Source: Paraescarpia echinospica
Lineage: Eukaryota > Annelida > Polychaeta > Sabellida > Siboglinidae
Length of the DNA: 64,000 bases
Assembly: GCA_020002185.1 (NCBI GenBank)
Contig: CM034539.1
Coordinates: 3,914,855-3,978,854 of the forward strand
Direction: 5' to 3'
Notes under the pieces: model-generated
What the model was told of the DNA's origin: nothing
Database searches by the model: none
Seen by the model: the letters and a program-made list of their open reading frames with translations, nothing else
Translations under genes and position numbers: made by a program
In this document: one piece after another, positions 22,010 to 31,935 of the stretch
How positions within the stretch are numbered: the first letter of the stretch is position 1
Layout of the letters: each line of letters starts with the position of its first letter

Positions 22010-23030
22010 CGTTATTTTCGGGAATCAGATGACGTCAAGCGAAAACAGAAGTTCGATACCGAACATGGCAAGCCCAATATGCTGAACACGAGGGCAGAGT
22101 CTTCAAGAAGGTGAAACTGACCCAAGTTGTACAAAGTACAAGATACCTCACAGACCAACTCATATCCGGCATGGCCAAGTTCCGTGAGCACTGTACCCGG
22201 GTGACCATCCAATATCACCAGATCCGCATCTTGAAGCAGTCCATGGCGGAAAAGAACGAGGCAACGGTCCAGATGGACTATGCTGAAAATTGGATGTGCA
22301 GATATCAGGACGAAATAACGGCAGTGTACTATGTCAAGTCTCAGGTGGCCATTCACCCAATGGTGGTACACTTCAAGCAGGACGGCAAGCTTTGTACCAA
22401 GAGCTACGTGTAGATTACAAGTGTCACTGCCCACACTGTGAAATGCTTCCGGAACTGTCGACTCTGCACTTCATCACAGACTCACCAACTTCGCCTTACC
22501 GGAACAGCACACTATGTGCCCTAGTAGCAAACATTTCATCACTGTTCGGTCTTAGAGCTTCGTGCACCTAGCTGGAGGCTGGCCACAGGAATGGCCCCTG
22601 TGGCGGAATGGATGGTGGCATGAACAGGAATGGCCCCTGTGGCGGAATGGGTGGTGGCATGAACAGGAAAGGCCCCTGTGGCGGAATGGGTGGTGGCATG
22701 AACTTGAAGACTGACAACCTGGTGAAGGCTGGAAGAGTAATCAGGGGTAAGAGTTCTGCCACGCAAATTCGTGCTAGAGACACGACCATGACCATCCTGG
22801 AGATAACCCTCGAAGTCATCCAGGACTGCAAGGATGAGATCGAAACATGGAATGTTCCAGAAGTCCGTGGCATGATGTATGTCCATGCTGTTGTGGTCCT
22901 GGGCCCAGTCGTGAAAAAATCTGCAGTACTTCCTGCTTCAAAGATTCCTGCTACACGAAGGGCGGAATGTTCCATCCAACATGTTCTGGTTGGGAGAGCA
23001 GGCAACTGGTGCTGGAGAGGGGGAGGAGGA
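22010..23030 (+). pseudogene. Decayed transposase-like gene (ITDSPTSPYRN / GHxxGPC type)
   Basis: Segments in order: RVFKKVKLTQVVQSTRYL; ATVQMDYAENWMCRYQDE followed by AVYYVKSQVAIHPMVV (22,260-22,370); then, after a frame change, LSTLHFITDSPTSPYRN (22,450-22,505); then LEAGHRNGPCGGM (22,565-22,610), NLVKAGRVIRG and a Cys-rich end (SCFKDSCYTKGGMFHPTC). I recognise this as an uncharacterised transposon-encoded protein family of marine animals whose conserved blocks are MDyAEN, fiTDsPTSqYRN and EaGHgKGPcDGiGG; acidic residues in these blocks are plausible DDE catalytic positions (inference). The copy has an in-frame TAG near 22,569, at least two frameshifts, and a triplicated GPC block, so it is inactive. 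Confidence 0.6.
22587..22703 (+). repeat. 39-bp tandem triplication inside the transposase-like gene
   Basis: Three near-identical 39-bp units (13 codons, RNGPCGGMGGGMN with R/K changes) lie in frame. They multiply the conserved GH..GPC.G block of the gene at 22,010-23,030. Confidence 0.9.
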
Positions 23031-23039
23031 GATGGATGA

Positions 23040-23215
23040 CATATAGGTGGTGGTGGAGAGGGTAGAGAGATATGTGATGGAGGAAACGGGTGACAGACAT
23101 ATGGAGGTGGAAAGGGTCGAGAGACAGGTGGTGGAGGAGAGGGGAGACACAAGTGGTGGTGGAAAGGGTCGAGAGACAGGTGGTGAGGGAGAGGGACGAC
23201 AAAGAGGTGGTTCAA
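23040..23215 (+). repeat. Purine-rich minisatellite
   Basis: Degenerate units of GTGGTGGAGAGGGTCGAGAG and ACAGGTGGTGG recur about every 25-55 bp. The minus-strand Pro/Ser-rich frame at 22,568-23,251 is a by-product of this base composition. Confidence 0.8.
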
Positions 23216-24397
23216 GAGAAGGATGAGAGAGCGGTGGTGTTTTTGGAACATTCAGTTCAAATTTCATTAATTATTCTTAAAATTACCTTTCGACAAATTA
23301 CAAAAGTGGTCGGACTTTAAATAAATAACGTTATGAAAACATTGTATTCATGTTCTGTTGTTCAGTATATTAAAAAAATGATCACAATGATTGAGAAACA
23401 CATATATGGAACACTCACAGGAATGGTTTTACGTTTACACTCGGGTATGTACGTCGACAAAGTTTAAGTAAAAAGTGGTCAAATAATAAAAATACTCTAT
23501 TCTACTGAAACCTTACGTCTCCGACAGTTTCTTAGCCCACACCTCAATATTTTTGCAAAGTACATGAAGTAACATCAGCGCTTGGTATCTGTAACCTTTG
23601 TACAACCAATTTAAATACTTACATCACGACCTGTTGAGAGTTAATACACAATACACATTATAAGAGGACGTACATGAAACCGTACGTCTCCGGCGTTTTC
23701 TTAATTAGAATAATAAGAATAGGACGGAATCACCTGCATATCACTAACATAATCAATTTAGACTGTCGGATATATACCAAAACGTTCTTAAAACAAGTTA
23801 GAGTTGTCCAATGGTCTCGCCAGTAATTTATTCCATTGTACTGAAACGTATATTACATGAAACCGTACACCTGCAAATTCTAAACTGTCTACAAATTGAT
23901 AGTTATAAATCATCAGTGTCAATAAGGTATACCCTGTTGAAAAGCTCAATGTGTATACCTTGCCATGAATGTATTTTAAAGATAAAACATGCATTTCCCT
24001 TGTAGTGGTAACATGTAACATAAAGTCACCTTTATAAAACATCAAGTCTGAGAGAGTGCAAAATACTTCAAAGCTCCCCCTTAAAATTACAAAAGAACTC
24101 CGAAACATATTTCTTACTGAATTTAAAACACACGTGTGTTTTACGTACGTTTAAAATGAAATTTCACAGGTAGATATGAGATGAGATAGTTGTAGCAGTC
24201 TCCAAGCAGAGGGACTTGTGTGCAGACGTATGGTTTCAGAACGTAAACACTTGCTATTTCTATTAGCTGTCAAATGCTCAATTTGAGGATTTAACTTGCC
24301 CAATCTTATTCTCCGATTACCTCAATATATTCTCTTCGTACTACAGAAAACACAACTTTATACGCATATGTTTATTTTTGCCCTCCTAGCAACACCA
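23216..24397. repeat. Non-coding right part of the 3.2-kb element
   Basis: AT-rich sequence. A motif GAAACCGTACGTCTCCG followed by a CAGTTTCTTA-like stretch recurs in diverged form at about 23,506, 23,671 and 23,856, and a related CGTACGTC...GAAACCGTACGTC pair lies near 21,940. Possible subterminal repeats; no gene. Confidence 0.5.
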
Positions 24398-24699
24398 TTT
24401 GTCAACGTTTCGTGGGAATCGACCATATATGTTAATTAACGGCAGCATTCAACAGATAATTTAACGATAGTGGCATGCAAACAACTGCGGTGATCTTAAA
24501 GGCAAACAATGAAGGATCATAATCTTTATGGGTAGCGTCAATAGACGCCTGAAACATATTTATTAAACCAGTTTTTCTCATTTGTATAATCGCATGCCTA
24601 CATCAACATTGTTGATCCGAATCAAGAGAGTTTAGCAGTTTCAGCTATTAAAACATAATTATGACTATATTATCACATGAAAATATAACAAATTAAAAT

Positions 24700-24706
24700 A
24701 AATAAC

Positions 24707-24780
<74 letters not shown>

Positions 24781-24898
24781 CGGGTGTGTGACAACTGCGG
24801 CATAGGCTTTGTCACAAAGGGTGGACTGACATTTCACCGAAGAGCAAAACATAAGGACACCTCCCTACATTGATGTCATCATCGAACACGATGGACAG

Positions 24899-24940
<42 letters not shown>
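24700..24940. repeat. Microsatellites (TA)n(TG)n and (TA)n
   Basis: (TA)n(TG)n at about 24,710-24,790 and (TA)n at 24,901-24,940, separated by about 110 bp in which ACATTTCACCGAAGAGCAAA is C2H2-like coding in appearance (CGIGFVTKGGLTFHRRAKH), possibly a zinc-finger relic. Confidence 0.85.
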
Positions 24941-24941
<1 letters not shown>

Positions 24942-24945
24942 TAAA

Positions 24946-25105
24946 TGGTAAATGTTCACAGCAGTATCGCCATCTAGCGATCAAATACTAAGATAAAAAC
25001 TACTTAATTTCAGTGACCACATGTAAAAGTTCACAGTGGTATTGCCATCTAGCGACCATATACAAAGACAAGGCTACTTAACGCCAGTGACCACAACAAC
25101 GCTGA
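24946..25105. repeat. ~76-bp tandem duplication
   Basis: Two diverged copies of GTAAATGTTCACAGCAGTAT followed by CGCCATCTAGCGA...CAGTGACCACA start at about 24,946 and 25,022. Confidence 0.8.
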
Positions 25106-25829
25106 AATACAGTTCTATAAAAGCAATGTAGCACCTCACTAATCAGGGTATTACTGGCACACCATATGACAGGCATCATAAATCATTTAAATACAGTTGT
25201 ACAAAAACGTATAAACATGAATACAAACTATTAACATGACTTGTCTGAACAGGAGGCGGAGTGGAGGTGGAGGTTTGAAATTTCTTCTCTCGTAGAAATG
25301 GACTATCTTTGTTGGCGGAGAAATCAAAGTGACCGAGCCAGCTGTACTTCACAGCATGCTTTTGTTGGACCAGTCCATTTGTTCGGCGAAGACAGGTTAT
25401 TCCCTAGCATCTACATCAACATCATTCTAATAAATTAAAACTTCGCATTTATGTATCATACTAGAGAGCAAATTAAATGTGTACCTATGTGTGTCCGCAG
25501 CTTGTTTGATGCAACAATACCAACGCATGACAACAGTTGTACAGTTCGAAAATAGGCAAATTTTACTGCTGGATCAACTCATGGTAACCATAAATCATTT
25601 AACTGGAGCTATGCATTTTAATAATAGCGTATGAATTAATGCAAACATTACAAATATTGCTGTTTACATGCATCAAAGGTGAGGGGCCAACCGTTACAGG
25701 CACTGTTCCTTGTGAATAGTGTCCCCCACCCAAGACCACAATAGCCAATCTCTCAGACCCAATGGATGACAGCCAACTACTTCATGCTAGATCCATGTAA
25801 CTAATATTCTCATCATCAATGACAGGCGT
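25106..25829. other. No gene recognised
   Basis: AT-rich, with a short plus-strand ORF at 25,241-25,438 that shows no recognisable domain. Confidence 0.45.
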
Positions 25830-26312
25830 AAGTCAACAAGCACTGCCTGAGCAGTCCAGCGTGGAATGCCATTGTTACCTCACACTGTTTGACTCATAAC
25901 ATAGTGATGCATATAGACCAAACTAACCAACAGACCACAATACATGAGCAACATGCGATATACCTAGGCAACCCACAAACCTGACACTCAGCACCGGCTG
26001 AGCATGCCAGGGAGGAATGCCATTGTTACCACTCAATATTTTGACTCATAAGTCATAACACAGTGAAGAATATATGCAGAACTAACGAACAGAACCCAAT
26101 GCAGGAGTAATATACGATCATGTCATGCCCACAAACCCGACACACAAGACCGGCTGAGCATGGCAGGGAGGAATGTCATTATGACCACACAATATTCCAC
26201 TCACAACATGTATGGAGAACTATAAAGCAGACCACTGTATGTGAATAACATGCGATATATGCTCTAACCACCAAACCTGACACTCAGCACTGGCTGAGCA
26301 TGGCAGGATGGC
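25830..26312. repeat. ~145-bp tandem repeat at the 3' end of the DIRS-like element
   Basis: Four starts of the motif ACCGGCTGAGCATGSCAGG plus GAGGAATG..ATT lie at about 25,845, 25,990, 26,145 and 26,287 (spacings about 145, 155 and 142), each followed by ACTCATAACA-like sequence. The array abuts the end of the tyrosine recombinase frame, where DIRS/Ngaro elements carry their terminal repeats. Confidence 0.7.
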
Positions 26313-26344
26313 ATACATTCTAACTAGAGCAACAACCTGGACAT

Positions 26345-26910
26345 TTAGCATGAAAGAGATGTACCTTAAGACTGCAACATTGGATGCGAATGTATCTAAG
26401 AAAGGCAGGAGATTTCCATTAACCCATTGTTTGAATCTGAATATCCGTAAAACCCTTGGAAACAGTGGTCATAGCTGCCCCAATTCGAAAGGAGTGACCT
26501 TTGTACATTTTGGTGTCATACCTCCCATATACCAGGCAGGCTCCCTGCTAATTGGCGAAAATGATGCAGATATTGGCATTTTATCAGCAAAAATGAAAAG
26601 TGGGCCAGGTGTGGAACCCCGACCCGGAGGTATCTTTTGATGACAGGAAAAGGACAATGCTGAGATTGTGATTACATTTCAAGGACAACAGGCCTGTTGG
26701 GTTGTTGGTGCTTATAATGGCGTAAAGCAAGCTGCATGGAATTTTGTTGTGGTTTTGACACAAACTTCAGGTCATCCATCTGTATAAGATTTTCTATACG
26801 TACACATGGGCGCCTGGTAATTCCCCCAATTCGTAAGAAACCATGAAATCCTAACATAAACAAAGCAGCTTTGCAGCATTGCAAAAAACCTGTCAGGTAT
26901 AACAACCTGT
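26345..26910 (-). pseudogene. Tyrosine recombinase of a DIRS/Ngaro-like retroelement
   Basis: Minus-strand reading gives ALFMLGFHGFLRIGGI (the helix holding the first catalytic Arg), then RNSMQLALRHYKHQQ-like sequence, then KGHSFRIGAAMTTVSKGF at about 26,450-26,500, then WKSPAFLRYIR at 26,386-26,420. The HxxR of HSFRIGA and the Tyr of RYIR are the catalytic residues of the phage-integrase fold and are both present. A stop separates TMG from WKSPAF and another lies after the FLRIG block, so the copy is inactive. This enzyme class joins cDNA circles into the genome of DIRS-type elements. It lies 3' of a reverse transcriptase on the same strand, as in DIRS/Ngaro elements; Cryptons would lack that RT. 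Confidence 0.85.
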
Positions 26911-26989
26911 GTTGCCGTTACCAGCTGAGCGAGCATGGGGAGATCAATTGGGCGCCTTGAGTCTAGAGACCCGGCCTTCTTTTGAACCC

Positions 26990-27640
26990 CAAGCTAAAGC
27001 TTTTAATATAAAAGCTGTCCACTGAGTCTGGCTAGCCAACAATCCTATGACTGATAGTTGTTACTGAAACGGCTGATACAATGGTTGATGCTGCATATTG
27101 TGCTGCGTACACGTGCGTTGTGAAACCAATACGGGCGTGTGACAGAGGTATTGTTTTGGTACTGGATGCGCTCAATTCAAGATACTTTTTTGAGCCTACA
27201 TATACTCTAACGGTATGAAGGTCGCATAGTTGGTGCCAGCGATGATATAGTCACATTACGTTATAATCTAGCAGCATATTGGGCCTCGGTGATAGTGGCA
27301 TTACTGTTGGTTCGGCACGCTTTGCCTCGTCTATTGTCTGAGAAATCCTCTTCCGCACGAAACGGCGAGACAGCAAAATTGTAGAAGAATTATGAGCGAT
27401 TGTAAGTCCTGCAAAGTGACTGTACGACGCCTCGCTAGATGATTCACTAACCTTGTCAACTTTTGGGTGATAATATCAATGCCATACACAGTCTGGTAGG
27501 TCGAGGGCAGATATATCTTTTCCTGGTTGAGAGGGATACCTAGATTCTCCGACAGCTGCTCGAAAGACTGAATGTAATGGAGACAGCCCGATTCAATTGC
27601 ATCCACAAATGTTAAATCGTCGAGCAAATGTGTAACACTG
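26990..27640 (-). pseudogene. Reverse transcriptase/RNase H region of the DIRS-like element
   Basis: The minus strand reads LLDDLTFVDAIESG (a YxDD box with Leu in first place, 27,590-27,625), then FEQLSENLGIPLNQEKIYLPS, VYGIDIITQKL, RRRTVTLQDLQSL and CGRGFLRQTID, the conserved order of DIRS/Ngaro and BEL-type reverse transcriptases entering RNase H. The frame is open for 98 codons and then decays. The N-terminal RT blocks are missing: the sequence changes at about 27,640. Together with the recombinase just downstream this defines one truncated element spanning about 25,830-27,640. Confidence 0.8.
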
Positions 27641-28283
27641 CTAAAACCAAAGTGGTGCTAGTCTCAGCAACGAACGATTTAGTTTGGACAACAATGTTAA
27701 CAAAGCTTTCTCACCTAAAATGGTTGGTGGTATGTCTCACCACCAAAAAAACCCACCCGATTCCACCCATGGCAAAACCTCTTTTTCGCCTCAAATCCAA
27801 GATGGCCGACATTATACAGGGTCTAATATTCAAATGGACCTAATTTTTGAACTAAGCAACATATAAACACGTTTGAGGTGTCATTTCCAACTAACTTTAG
27901 GATGTCCATTCATTTGGTGACATTTTGGAGGTTGTTAGACATCAAAGTCATGCGATAAGGTCAAGGTCAACGTCGGTTAACATTTTTTCCAACCTCTATG
28001 GAGCGCGATCACTTTTTTGTCGAACATCTATGGACCGCGATCACTTCGTTGCTGCGACTAGTCTCAGCAACGAACGTTTTAGAGACGTGTAAGACCTCCC
28101 CGCAATCGAGTTTCTACGACCCACCTGGGACCGCTCCTCATGCAGGCACATGCAGGTCAGTTTTGTATGAACTGCACAAACTAGATGTCTACATGCATGC
28201 TATATACGTACAAACAGTGACATTTCTATGCAATTAATTGTATTTCCTATCAACATTTATGCGTCATGTATATTATAACCTTG
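27641..28283. other. Repeat-derived sequence, no gene
   Basis: The block CTAGTCTCAGCAACGAACG occurs at 27,658 and 28,056, and CTATGGAGCGCGATCACTTTTT / CTATGGACCGCGATCACTTC at about 27,996 and 28,030. TCCAAGATGGCCGAC at about 27,797 matches the motif within the ends of the 36.9-40.6 kb transposon, so this may be a relic of a related element. Confidence 0.5.
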
Positions 28284-28790
28284 TGTCTTTTTTCAGGTGA
28301 TTTAAACGCGGTTGCTCTTCTTGCTTGTATCTCTCAGCTAGTGAAACATGTGAGGAGAGGAATATTAGTCTGGATGATGCACTCAAGAGCACCACACTCG
28401 GTCACATCCAGATTGCGCTTGATGATTGGCGTGCCTCAATGCAACCGTCAGGCTGTGGATGCAGTATCAGATAATGGTCTGAGGGCCTTCATCCGATCTG
28501 CGCGTTTAGGAAGCTGGCCCCTGTATTTACAGTCTATGTGTTACACGCAGGCTTATCTTGCGGTTGCAGGGCACAATAACTACACAAAATCTCTTGCGCT
28601 GTTCATCCCAAAAATGCTGGACCTCGAGAGCACTCACCCAGCCGTACATGTAGCTTTCATGAAGGGTATCTTCCCGGTCAGGAGAAGTGATGGTGCATGG
28701 TCAGGATATTCACAGATCTCTTCATAGGGCAAGTTCTGATAGCTGGCTTTAAGTCAAATGGGGGTCAGTAGTAATATAGGTGGTCCAGCG
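28284..28790 (+). pseudogene. Fragment of a transposon-encoded protein (HAISGCDT family)
   Basis: From an acceptor-like TTTTTCAG at about 28,297 the frame reads ...NGLRAFIRSARLGSWPLYLQ, then YLAVAGHNNYTKSLALFIPKM, then HPAVHVAFMKGIFPVRRSDGAWSGYS, and in a second frame QVLIAGFKSNGG. This matches a segment I know from a large uncharacterised transposon-encoded protein family of invertebrates (f.RaSREGdw.LHL.s...m.pw..ayd..nYaRyl..y...M..l...hP.v...f..G.f.v.r......s....DqtiEq...r..K..gG). The same family's C-terminal part is on the minus strand at 37.8-39.3 kb. Only the central part is present. Confidence 0.55.
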
Positions 28791-28795
28791 CTGGT

Positions 28796-28860
28796 ACTGT
28801 AAGCGCCCCCGAGCAAATCCCATGTTAAAAGATAGGGATTTCCTCGGGGGCGCTCACAGT
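28796..28860. other. Near-perfect 26-bp inverted repeat (hairpin)
   Basis: The arms 28,796-28,821 and 28,835-28,860 pair at 24 of 26 positions (ACTGTRAGCGCCCCCGAGS then AAATCCC), with a 13-base loop ATGTTAAAAGATA. It could be a MITE, a cruciform or an RNA hairpin. The loop is the core of the motif that recurs over the next 250 bp. Confidence 0.85.
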
Positions 28861-28974
28861 GTCGAGCGATCATGATTATGCGCGAGTTCATTTGCATAAA
28901 TGACCTTATTTGGCAATTGTGGGCGTGGCCAGTTAGTTACCTGTGTTAGAGAAAAGTTTCCTCATGTCAAAAGA

Positions 28975-29330
28975 TAGGAGCTAAACTCCATGTTAAAAGA
29001 TAGGAAATTTGACCCATGTTAGAAGATAGGGCAATTTCTCCATGTTAAACGTCAATTCGATTTATCGTAAAGGTATACGACGACTTTTGAGGTTTCAATT
29101 TAACCCTACTTTTTAGTCTTAAAAAGCCCATGTTAGAAGATAGGACATTTTCCCCATGTTAAAAGTTAGGAGCTAAACCCTACGTTAGAGCATAGGAAGT
29201 TTCCCCACGTTAAAAGATAGGACATGTTAAACGTCAATTCGATGTATCGTAAAGGTATACGACGATATTTTGAGTTGAAGGTAGCAATTTACCCCTACTG
29301 TTTTAGCCCTACAAGTCTCATTTGAACCTG
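28975..29330. repeat. CATGTTAAAAGATAGG short-repeat cluster upstream of the zinc-finger gene
   Basis: Variants of CCCATGTTAAAAGATAGGA and GCTAAACC recur every 20-30 bp (28,990, 29,015, 29,040, 29,130, 29,155, 29,215), interleaved with two copies of TATCGTAAAGGTATACGACG (29,062 and 29,245). The same two motifs form clusters at 59,880-60,040 and 60,680-60,870, next to degraded copies of the same locus. Confidence 0.8.
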
Positions 29331-29479
29331 TCACACACGAGACTAGTTGGCTCGCAGGTCAACCGTAGGTCAAAGGTATAGCACAGTGTTATAGTGAGTG
29401 GAAAATTCCCCGTAAAATGTCATACTAGAAGTTTCTTTGGTACTTTTTTGTTTGTTTGTTTCGGCGTGCATCAAGCGAC

Positions 29480-29700
29480 GCTACTGGAGACGTGTCTGGA
29501 CTTGTTTGTTAGTTGCGCGCGGGAACCGCACTGTGATTGTGCAATACCATCGTTCGTGGCTATAAAAAAAACTCCGTACGGGGAGACGTGTCTGAACTTG
29601 TTTGTTTTTGAGCGCGCGAGCGCGGTGTGGGTTTTCCCCACCCACGTGACCTTAATGTTCGTATATAAGGCCGTGGAGACGATCTGCTTGCCATTCGTCA
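29480..29700 (+). promoter_or_regulatory. Promoter with E-box and TATA box, preceded by a ~95-bp duplication
   Basis: CACGTG lies at 29,643-29,648 and TATATAAG at 29,662-29,669, about 45 bp before the start codon at 29,714, so transcription should begin near 29,695 with a leader of about 20 bases. Upstream, GGAGACGTGTCTGGACTTGTTTG-like sequence occurs at 29,485 and 29,582. Related copies of this promoter sequence stand at 60,480 and 62,135. Confidence 0.65.
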
Positions 29701-29713
29701 TTCGACATTCGAC

Positions 29714-31935
29714 ATGATAAGGTACAAATGCACTGAGACAAGACAAGGGTGGTCGTACGCAGAAGCGGTCAGAGGGCCGAAGACCATCACGACAAGTGTA
29801 GCGGGCTTGACCCGCATAACCTACGGGGAGGCCTTCCCTCCGCTACCGGCGACGGTCTCGACGGGACCAACCCCGGGGCCTGCAGCACCTACCCCGGCAC
29901 CTTCAGCCCCGACAGCGCCGACACTTCAGGCCGCCCTAGAGGATACGGTGCCCGTCCCTGCCATAGCCCCGATATCATCGGCCCCAGCAGCCCTGACAGC
30001 GTCAGCACCACGACCGTCCCTGGTGGTAGATATTTATTAATATTATATTTCCGTTGGCGTTGTACTATTTTTCGTGTGTATAATTATCTAGCATTAAGAC
30101 AGTAATGAAAACACTACGTCTAATAGCAATCGTTCGAACATTTAGAAAGTCGACTGTGGAATCCCTACGGGACCACCTCCCTCCCTTGCCGCCTTCACCT
30201 GCCCGGACTGTGGGACGTTGTTCACACGGCACAACGATTGGAAGCGCCACGTCGCCCGCGGTAGTTGCGGCCGGCCAAAAAGGACGGCCGAGGAGGCCCA
30301 ACTGGATGAGTTGGTGGTGAGTTAAACTTTATATTACGTTACTACACACTTTCGCCTAAAACGACGGCTCCTACCTTCTTCCCACCAAAAAGGTGGTTCC
30401 CTAGGCTATGTACTTCCCGTCAAAACGATGGTTTCCCACACATTCCTGCTATAAAGGCGGATCCCTATGTACTTCCTATCAACGTAGTATCCGTGTGTAT
30501 CTTATATTATTTTATTGTACAAGTTTCACAGTTTCAGTAACGTCATTCAACGGGTATTTTTTTCTATGTTGGCGTAACTAAAATTTGGTGTTATAATAAG
30601 ACGTAGTATTTGGTCGTCAGTTTGCAACAACCACAATACCGACATAGCTAATACTCTTTTTATACTTTTCTATATTAGTGGTCAACTCTACAAATTCGCC
30701 GTTTACTTTTAAAACTGATATTAGATAGTTTCTGTTTATTTCGTAGTGTAGTGTTTAAATTCGTGCTTCTTCGCTGAAAAACCTTTCAAGCCTATTTACC
30801 GTAAAATGCGTAACCTGGCACCGGAAACTGAAAACGGATACAAATAAACATTATGCTTGATTATGATCATATCTCTGTATCTTTTATACTTCACATGCAA
30901 TAACTTATAAGTATAACCTATATATTTCACGCTATGAATAATACTAAAAAGTAACTGTTTATGACATTAATTTGACTACAATGAATAAAGACTGGTTGAC
31001 TATTTTGTTAGACGCACATCTTAAACTAGCCGACCTGACATCCGAACAATTGTGTGTTTTCTTCGGCTAAAATGATGGCACCCACATACTTCTTGTCGAC
31101 ATAGCTGCTCCCACCCTATTTCTATCGAGGCATTGTCTCCATATTCATATCGTACTAGTCGTCTTCCTATCGGGTTTTGGTTACCGTTCTTTTGGTCACG
31201 TAGCCTTTGGTCACATGTTTCCCTATCATAGAGTCTGTAATATTCAATTATTCTTGTAGAAATTCATCAACGGGCCTTTGCCCCCAAAGAGGCAATCGAC
31301 CCCAACAGCCACGGCGACAGTGCCAGCGGCTTCAACAGCCACCGACACAGCGCTGACGGCTCAGACAGCCACTGAGACAGCCCCGGTTCCGACGATCTCA
31401 CCATCCCCTAAACGTCAGAAGCAACATTTCGCTTGCTGTATGTGCAACACCACCTTCACGCGGAGAAGGGATTGGCACCGTCACGTAAAGCAGGGGTGGT
31501 GCCAAAGAAACCAACACAAGCAGGAGCGGCAGCAGGCGCATATTAAAGAGATAATGGTAAATGTACCATATCTTTACAAATATTTCAGGTGCTGCTACAA
31601 ATGTCATATCTTTATGTTTTGTATACCATTATTAAAAGGCAACTTGTATTTATTTTCTGGTGCTGCTACAAATGTCATCTCTTTATGTTTTGTATATCAT
31701 CATTAAACGTCAACTTGTGTGTTTATTTCAGCGCAAAGAAAAGGAACGCATCGCCTCTTCTGCTGCTGACGGTGTCCACACAACCTCTGCGCCACGAAAA
31801 CGCCGGCCGTCACCGTCATCACCGACCAGGTCGTCAACCTATAACATTCGATTAACAGACACGGACACAACCTCGTTACATCCAACATTGTGGAACATTT
31901 TTATGAACAAACTACCGCCTTTAAAATTAACTTAA
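29714..31935 (+). CDS. Four-exon C2HC zinc-finger protein, 327 residues (predicted)
   Basis: Model: exons 29,714-30,025, 30,146-30,316, 31,260-31,556 and 31,732-31,935. All three introns have GT..AG borders (GTG|GTAGAT, GTG|GTGAGT, ATG|GTAAAT; acceptors TTTAG, TTGTAG, TTTCAG) and all are in phase 0, giving 104+57+99+67 codons and a stop at 31,935. Exon 1 encodes a short basic start, then an Ala/Pro/Thr-rich region. Exons 2 and 3 each carry one finger of the same unusual form, C-x2-C-x4-F-x5-W-x2-H-x5-C (CPDCGTLFTRHNDWKRHV; CMCNTTFTRRRDWHRHV); the last ligand is Cys, so C2HC. Exon 3 also has an Ala/Thr-rich linker; exon 4 has a basic patch (RKRRPSPSSP). A nuclear nucleic-acid-binding role is likely but unproven. 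The start at 29,714 fits the TATA box. Exon 3 has a decayed relative at 61.6 kb, so the gene may belong to a mobile or amplified family. No known gene recognised. Confidence 0.72.

Larger units (their letters stand above)
21251..24430 (+). mobile_element. 3.2-kb element bounded by perfect 33-bp inverted repeats
   Basis: The 33 bases at 21,251-21,283 (ATATATGGTCGATTCCCACG then AAACGTTGACAAA) occur in exact inverted form at 24,398-24,430. Between them, on the same strand, is a decayed transposase-like gene (22,010-23,020). No clear target duplication was found at the borders (left GAAGGA, right GTTAATTAA). The right part (23,480-23,900) holds a diverged repeat of about 165-185 bp built around CATGAAACCGTACGTCTCCG. 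The boundaries could lie a little outside the 33-bp repeat. Confidence 0.65.

Noticed and set aside
22568..23251. 227-codon Pro/Ser/His-rich minus-strand ORF
   Set aside because: Shadow of the transposase-like gene and the purine-rich minisatellite on the other strand.
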